Source: Azolla pinnata
Taxonomy: Eukaryota > Streptophyta > Polypodiopsida > Salviniales > Salviniaceae
NCBI GenBank assembly: GCA_037176905.1
Contig: JBBBWG010032642.1
Span: forward strand, 1 to 41,741
Direction: 5' to 3'
Length of the DNA stretch: 41,741 nucleotides
Below, piece after piece: positions 36,225 to 41,741 of this stretch. Within the stretch, counting starts at the first letter, position 1; each line of letters begins with the position of its first letter. The notes beneath the pieces were generated by a model, which had not been told where the DNA came from, ran no database searches, and saw nothing but the letters and a program-made list of their open reading frames with translations. A program made the position numbers and the translations under genes.

Positions 36225-36780
36225 TAGAAGTCTTAGACATCAAATTTATTTCGAACCCATGCTTGATCAATACAATTACCAGCTCTTTGATATTCCTGAT
36301 TCGTACCGGTGTCTTCATGGTTGCACATGTCCAATGTTTGTTAGTATAGTGGGAATCTAAGATGTCAAAATTATCAACATCACTCATAAAAATAGTGTTG
36401 GTGTTTACCTTCGGATGACTTGTCTCCTATAGGACATGCCTCTTTCTTTTCACAAGGTTGATAATCAGTTCATTAAACTCTTCCTTTGCGATACCCAATA
36501 ATTCTCGAAGTGAAAATTTCATTAAGCTATCAAGAACACTTTCTTCAAGTAATTTTTTCATATCAGTTTATTGCTCGATAGTCAAAGCAAGCTTATGCGT
36601 TGAGCTAAGTTTCTCCTTCCCCTTTTTGACTCTGATCTTCTTCTCTTCTTGTCGGCTAGTGCTTTTGGTATCCTCTTTCTTGGATGGATCAACAGATTTA
36701 TCTAGTCTTTTGCACTTCCCTTCAATAGAAACTATATGCATTTGACACAATGCAAGGGTAGTTGTATTGTCCATGCGACA
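36225..36780 (-). pseudogene. Ty3/gypsy gag-pol segment with aspartic protease
   Basis: On minus, a Lys-rich segment (KEDTKSTSRQEEKKIRVKKG) is followed after a stop by TDMKKLLEESVLDSLMKFSL, SDVDNFDILDSHYT and the retropepsin region VIVLIKHGFEINLMSK. In this family the catalytic motif is an Asp in (I/V)DHGSE; here it is Lys, so the protease is inactive. Its orientation is opposite to the adjacent gag. Confidence 0.7.
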
Positions 36781-36984
36781 CTCCCACCGTGTTGACCTCT
36801 AGACCTCTTGTACCATAGTTTTAATATTTGTTAGACAATTATAATTCAAAGATTCTAATACTGGATTTGGCCAAAATGTGATTTATGTTGTGTAACACTC
36901 CTCTACGCGGATCCCAACAAAGATAGAATAATTTACAAAGCCTTTCTCTTTTGTTTGATATACTATGGAGGTTAGTGTGCCAAG

Positions 36985-37111
36985 TAGTACCGAACTTTGA
37001 TATGCTCTGATGCATTGTGATGTACCAAATTCTTCACTCGTGTGAGAACTCCCTGTCAGGGTCAATGAGCCAACAATGCAAGAGTATGATGCGTCAGACC
37101 AAGGTCCTTCA
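36985..37111 (-). pseudogene. Short copia RNase H / reverse transcriptase relic
   Basis: Three short blocks resemble segments of the copia element in the same orientation: the VHHNAS(K)HI region (compare 28172-28225), the GTCAATGAGCCAACA block (compare 28660) and AAGGTCCTTCAT (compare 28900). The intervening sequence has been deleted. Confidence 0.5.
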
Positions 37112-37503
37112 TGTCATATAAACAGGTTTTAAACCCACGACCTTGTTTGAAGCATTGATTGTTGTAACCAATTGATCAAATACAATGTCATGATATAAAT
37201 GCCAACATACATCTATTTAATACTACTTTCTGATGTTCCAGAAAGTTCTAGAACTTTCTAGAAGCCTCTGCATGCATATCTCCCTACATGTAGGACCCTC
37301 TTGTGGCTTGCAGGAGTCCGGGCACTGTATAAATATTGGGGTGCACCTTGATCCCAATCAAGGTGAACAACACTAATTACATAATCAATAGTTAGCTTCA
37401 TCTATCTTCTTCCTAGTTATCTCCTCTACTCTGGTGTAACTTTGTCTACTCTTCAGTCTAGTCTATCTCAACTTTGTCTACTCTTTTGTCTCTGTCCGTG
37501 ACA
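37112..37503 (+). mobile_element. Chromovirus LTR, heat-shock-element type, copy 2
   Basis: TGTCATATAA...CCGTGACA, 392 bp, aligns with 12465-12799 through the heat-shock array, the CTGCATGCAT block, TATAAATA (37328-37335), GATCAAGGTGAACAA and the pyrimidine-rich tail. A gag frame opens 35 bp after its end, so it is a 5' LTR on plus. Confidence 0.7.
37236..37263 (+). promoter_or_regulatory. Heat-shock element array, LTR copy 2
   Basis: Six perfect modules at exact 5-bp spacing: TTC, GAA, TTC, GAA, TTC, GAA. It lies about 65 bp upstream of TATAAATA. Confidence 0.8.
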
Positions 37504-37537
37504 GTTTGTTCACCTTCTGTGTTTCCCAAGCCTCGTC

Positions 37538-38015
37538 ATGTCGGATTCTAGTAAGAGATTCAATCAGCTTATGGAAGCCATGCATCAACTTCAACTTGAG
37601 AATAACGACCTTCGGGAGTCACTACGGAAGTTGCAAGGTGGAATGCCAAAGGAACTCGAGGAAGAAAAAACCAATGCTCCGCCAACATAAACAAATCTTC
37701 CCTTTGTAGCGTATGCTCCGTCATCAACCCTTTCTCTGACTCCTCTTCATCCCATTACAAGCTTGGAGCCCAAAGTTAGTCTGCCTGAAAAGTTCAATGG
37801 CATGAGGGTGCGCTTCCGAGGATTTATAATTAGATCAAGCTTATTATCCAAGTACAGCCTCAACGATATTCGGATGACTTTCGTCAAGTTGGTATTGTTG
37901 GGACCTTTCTCTCAAGAGCTGTGCAAGCCTGGTTCACACCATTCGTTGAAACTGTCAGAACCATGGTAGAGATTGAATGATTGAAGGAAGATATAAGAGT
38001 AGACAGGAAGAGACG
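37538..38015 (+). pseudogene. Chromovirus gag remnant
   Basis: ATG at 37538 opens MSDSSKRFNQLMEAMHQLQL, a short coiled coil, with a stop at 37688. The same frame continues to LEPKVSLPEKFNG at about 37800. Shifted frames then show FRGFI, an IVGTFLSRAVQAWF-type segment and a basic tail. A PEKFxG start, a FRGF motif and a late AWF block resemble the gag of chromoviruses better known from fungi and animals than the usual plant type. Frameshifts and stops show that it is dead. It faces the LTR of another fragment at 38018. Confidence 0.6.
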
Positions 38016-38017
38016 AG

Positions 38018-38358
38018 TGTCGATGGATAACAGAAGAGTGAGTTTAGTACAATAGAATGATTACAAGAGGAGTTGGATACAAGAAAGGCTTAAGGCTGAA
38101 GACTGGCGTTGACTCGAACTGATTAGATATTATGTATATGTCTCTATTTATAGGATTAGCCTAGAGATTTCTAAAAGGTTCTGGAATGTTCTATTCCTAC
38201 AATATTCTAGGATGCTCTAGAAGGTTCTAGAATGCTCTATTCCTAGAATATTCTAGGATGCTCTAGAAGGTTCTAGAATGTTCTAGAAAGTTCCAGAGTT
38301 TTCTCTGAATAAAACAATCACTCTATCACGAAAAATTAGCCTTTAGCATTTCACGTCA
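38018..38358 (-). mobile_element. Chromovirus LTR, minus orientation, copy 3
   Basis: On minus it starts TGACGTGAAATGC and ends CCATCGACA (341 bp, inferred). TATAAATA is at 38152-38145. Upstream of it is a 46-bp tandem repeat (38178-38295) built from CTAGAA/TTCTAG palindromes. It lies downstream of the minus chromodomain-integrase fragment, so it is that element's 3' LTR. Confidence 0.55.
38178..38298 (-). promoter_or_regulatory. Heat-shock element array and 46-bp tandem repeat, LTR copy 3
   Basis: At 38266-38293 the modules GAA, TTC, GAA, TTC, GAA, TTC are perfect and 5 bp apart, flanked by one-mismatch modules (CTC, GAG). About 2.3 copies of a 46-bp unit at 38178-38295 add further pairs. 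Confidence 0.75.
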
Positions 38359-38480
38359 TGATAAGCTACTTCAATGGTTAGGTTTCCCGATCATGTAGTA
38401 AAAGATCCTGGGGTCAAATCCAAGGGAAGCCTAATGCTCATTAATTCTTTACACTATTGGCCCTTCTCAAACGACGAGTG
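38359..38480 (+). mobile_element. tRNA-like SINE fragment
   Basis: AGCTACTTCAATGGTTAGG (A-box-like) is followed by CCTGGGGTCAAATCC (B-box-like) about 35 bp later. It sits between the LTR and the chromodomain end. Confidence 0.4.
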
Positions 38481-39675
38481 GAAGGAGTCGTTAACAATGG
38501 AGGCCCGGGTTTGTTGGGATAGCGTCGATAAGAGTTTGAGCATTACAATCATTATCGACGGGTTCTCATGTACAATCAACGAGGTAATACAATTTGTTAC
38601 GCACAATTTTAGAATCAAGAATGGAGGCTATCTCGTACTCCGGGCCGTTAGCAAGTTCGAGAGGAGGTGGGGGCGGCACGACACGATTGGGAATCGAGCT
38701 GATGTGACAAGGATCCAGAAGAGAGCTATGAAAGACGGGACGAAGCCGTAATTTGTAGGAGGATCATGTCAAAAGGTTGCGTCATTAATCCGCTCCGTGA
38801 TGACAAAAGAACCGAGGCGTTAATAATCGAGCTTATCACATGGCCGAGTAGTCTTGATGTGGCATTGTAACAACCATACCCGATCACCAATCTTGAACGG
38901 AGATGGAAGACGATATCGATCTGCATGGGCCTTATATTGGGCTTGAGCTTTCTGAAGATGTGAAGACAACTCGGAGTGAAGCTGTTGCAGGCGATGGAGA
39001 CACTGCTCCGCGCTAGGATTTGGTGAGAGCACTGGGATGTCCAGGAGACACCATCGAGGATGGTTACCAGTATAGGCGTAGAAAGGTGTGACCTTGGTAG
39101 AAGAGTGTACAGTATTATTGTACGCAAACTCTGCAAGATGCAATAGATGACTCCAATCATCTTGTTGGTAACTGATGAAGAATCGAAGATACTGCTCAAA
39201 TGTTTGATTTGTGCGCTCTATTTGGCCATCAATTTCAGGATGATATGTTAAAGAGAGTTTGCAAGTGTTTCGGAGCCCGTCACATAGGTGCTTCTAGAAG
39301 TGAGTGATAAATTGTGGACCACGATCACTAATAATGTTTTCTGTAAGACCATGATGGTGAAATACTTCCCACATAATGATGTGTCCTTTTTCTTGACTAC
39401 TAATACTCTTGACACATGGCAAAAAATTTGTCATCTTGGTAAATCGATCCACTACGGTTAAAATAACATCAACACCGTGTGAAGGTGGCTGATCTGTAAT
39501 GAAATCCATCGAAATTGACTGCCATGGCTTGCTTGGTGTCGGCAACGGTTGCAGCAACCCATAAGGATGATGTCTGGGAATCTTGGCTCGACAATAGATG
39601 TCACATGCACGAACATAATCTTCAACGAATTGCTGTAAATGAGGCCACCAAAAGGATCGCTTCACTAGCTCCTGT
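38480..39675 (-). pseudogene. Chromovirus integrase and chromodomain, interrupted by copia insertion
   Basis: From 39675 down: a zinc-domain tail (KRSFWWPHL, RACDIYCRAK), then the DDE core with ISMDFITDQPPS (Asp), VVDRFTKM, ENIISDRGPQFITHF (second Asp), a W-to-stop change, and DGQIERTNQTFEQYLR (Glu). AEFAYNNTVHSST, a KIGDRVWLL motif and KTTRPCDKLDY follow. After a stop, PEYEIASILDSKIVRNKL and YYLVD begin a chromodomain. The C-terminal tail reads PTNPG in a shifted frame. The upstream part is cut off at about 39676 by a copia LTR. All three catalytic positions are readable, but stops occur at about 39296, 38820 and within the chromodomain. Confidence 0.85.
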
Positions 39676-40016
39676 TGTGGGTGAGGCCGTCAGGCGGAAC
39701 AAGGCACTAACTTCTAGTAGTATGTTGGAGATGTCAAGAGGTAGATTAGAACAGAGAGAAGATCAAATCTGACGGAGGAGGCCTCAGATTTGAGGCGGTG
39801 AGAAGTGGTGGCAAAGATACAAGAGAGTGAGAGAGAGAGATAGGCACAAGAATAGAAATTCTATTCATAGGAGTTGAAGCAACCAACTTTGGACGGTCAT
39901 ACAAGCTTGGTATTTATACCCCCAAGCTAGGGCTAAAGCCTTTTCGACTTATTACAAATATGATTCGTTCACTTATGGACAATGTGAACATGGCCATTAG
40001 ATGTCCATATTCGACA
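39676..40016 (-). repeat. LTR of the second copia copy
   Basis: Close match to 32517-32861, including the AATAGGCACAAGAATAGA region absent from 27592-27897. Confidence 0.9.
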
Positions 40017-41481
40017 CTCCCCCGTAATGGGTGTGTTGCAAAGAATCCGTAAAAAGAAAGAAAAAAGAATATACAAGTTTTACAAATCTAACAAAGGGCT
40101 GATATACTACGGAAAAGTACGATCGGAAAAGTACGATCGTAAAAGTAAGATTGCAAACAGAGAAGGGTTTAGTTACGATCGTAAGAAATACTATTTCCGC
40201 AGTTTGTCCAGAATCAGCTCCACGCCCATCCGATCCCGTAGAGACCGAAATCGGTCTATCGAAAGACTTTTGGTTATCACGTCCGCAACGTTGTCAGTCG
40301 TAGAGACCTTCTCTAGACAAAGCTTCTCCTTACTTGCGCAATCCCGAACGAACTTGTACCGAACCTCGATATGCTTGGAAGCATTGTGATGTACCAGATT
40401 TTTCGCTAAGTGACGGCTCCCTGGCTGTCGTTGAGCATGGTTGGAATCCATTTCAGATTAACTTGTCGAAACATACAAGCTAGTCATTCGAGCCAAAGCG
40501 CGTCCTTTGCTACGTCCGACGCAGCTACGTACTCCGCTTCAGTCGTACTTGTAGCTGTACAATCCTATAGTTTCGATCTTCACGAAATGGCGCCGTACCC
40601 GAACCGGAAGAAGTATCCGGATGTCGATTTCCAGCTGTCGAGACAGCCCGCATAATCCGAGTCGGTGTAGCCTACTAGGCCTAAGGGTTCAGTCGGTCCG
40701 AATTTGATGCCGAAGTCTTTTGTGCCAACCAGATATGTGAAGATATGCTTCACTATGTTCCAGTGTAGGCGGCCGAGATTGTGCATGAATCTGCTGACGA
40801 TGCCAACTGCATGCGCTATGTCTAGCCGTGTCGCGACCATAGCGTACATAAATGAGCCAACAGCTGGTGCGTATAGTAACGACTTCATATGGTCCCCCTC
40901 TGGACCGGGTGTCAAGCAGTCCTTCCGTGACAGCCGAAGGTTGGTAGGTAGCAGTGTCGTAGCAGATCGAGCCCTTTGCATGCTGAATCGCTGAAAAATT
41001 CGTCGGATGTAGTCGGACTAAGACAAATACAACTATCGCGAATGTCGACGTGTGATCTGTCGCGAATTTCAACAGCATTTGCCGTTGGAGCTTGGCAAAC
41101 TCTCCGATATGTCGACCGGAGAGCAGCATATCGTCCACGTAGAGGATGAAGAAGATGGGACTCCCATCTGGTGCGTCCTTACTGTATAGACAATGGTCCT
41201 CATCTGATTGAAGAAAGCCGATCGATCGTACGAAATCGTCGAACTTCCTATATCATTGCCGTGGAGCTTGTTTCAAGCCGTACAAGCTCTTCCGTAACCG
41301 ACATACGAGATGCTCACGGCCTGGTGACGCAAAGCCTTGCGGCTGCTCCATATATATTTCCTCATCTAGATCACCATGGAGGAATACCGTTTTTACATCC
41401 ACCTGAAGAAGCTCTAAGTCCTCGAGTGCGACTACGTCGAGGAGGAAACCAAGGGTTGTCATCTTAACGATGGGTGAGAAG
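39676..41481 (-). mobile_element. Truncated second copy of the copia family, nested in chromovirus
   Basis: It has the 3' LTR (39676-40016; the left edge could be 39673) and then, on minus, RNase H ending at 40191 and reverse transcriptase fragments (TTLLPTNLRLSRKD, YAMVATRLDIAHA, GYTDSDYAGCLDSWKSTSG, VDVKTVFLHGDLDEEIYMEQ). Several frameshifts and a deletion near 41040-41065 occur relative to the first copy. Similarity stops at about 41481, in the reverse transcriptase, where a SINE-like sequence begins. The other LTR is not in the window. Confidence 0.9.
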
Positions 41482-41600
41482 ATTGTTAGTATCATGAGTA
41501 CTAGTACAAAAGGCTTATGTGTGCTTGAACCTGTGACCTATAGTTACATAGGCTGAAATCTTATCCATCATACTATCTTACTTCAATCAATAAAAATTAT
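41482..41600 (-). mobile_element. tRNA-derived SINE-like sequence at the copia truncation point
   Basis: On minus, TGATGGATAAGATTTCAGCC (A-box-like) is followed by GGTCACAGGTTCAAGCAC (B-box-like) about 35 bp later, as in tRNA-derived SINEs. It begins exactly where copia similarity ends. Confidence 0.5.
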
Positions 41601-41741
41601 ATTTTAGTATTTAATAATATGGTAAAGCATTACCATATTAACGTTAAAAACGACTTGCGACGTATGTTGACATCGCAGGTCGTCTGAGCAGCTATGTGGC
41701 ATTCATGCATGCAAGCCACATGGCGAGCATGCATGAGGCCT
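41601..41741. other. Unassigned window end
   Basis: A short palindrome AATATGGTAA...TTACCATATT (about 41617-41640) and GC-richer sequence with GCATGCAT repeats. No gene seen. Confidence 0.4.

Overview
This is nuclear DNA from a land plant, probably an angiosperm. Two housekeeping plant genes can be reconstructed with GT-AG introns whose phases all agree: plastid L-aspartate oxidase and guanosine deaminase. The rest is AT-rich intergenic DNA and layered, mostly decayed LTR retrotransposons. I see no operons, CRISPR arrays, rRNA genes or intact tRNA genes.

Layout. 1-1140: two gypsy remnants (gag on minus, integrase tail on plus) and a possible LTR. 1141-7809: AT-rich, nothing supported. 7810-8521 (minus): a two-exon gene for a small two-helix membrane protein that I cannot name. 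8700-13400 (plus): a broken copia-type gag element, a 461-bp TIR/solo-LTR-like element, a chromovirus integrase-chromodomain tail with internal tandem duplications and its 3' LTR, then a second gag remnant. 14540-18278 (minus): aspartate oxidase, seven exons, 684 codons, with a transit peptide built from microsatellite-like repeats. 19070-19387 (minus): an unassigned open frame. 21643-24798 (minus): guanosine deaminase, four exons, 189 codons. 27592-32861: a full-span Ty1/copia element on minus, with 5-bp target duplications, primer-binding site and two LTRs, but with stops and an integrase deletion. 33600-36780: another gypsy element whose gag (plus) and protease (minus) now point in opposite directions. 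36985-39675: a copia relic, then two convergent chromovirus fragments (LTR-gag on plus; LTR and chromodomain-integrase on minus). The minus fragment is interrupted at about 39676 by a second, truncated copy of the copia family, which ends at a SINE-like sequence near 41482.

The two named genes act separately. Aspartate oxidase starts plastid NAD synthesis. Guanosine deaminase makes xanthosine in purine catabolism.

The most interesting signal is in the chromovirus LTRs. All three carry uninterrupted heat-shock-element arrays (alternating TTC and GAA every 5 bp) roughly 65-115 bp upstream of a TATAAATA box. This suggests a heat-responsive Ty3/gypsy family, comparable in logic to the copia element ONSEN.
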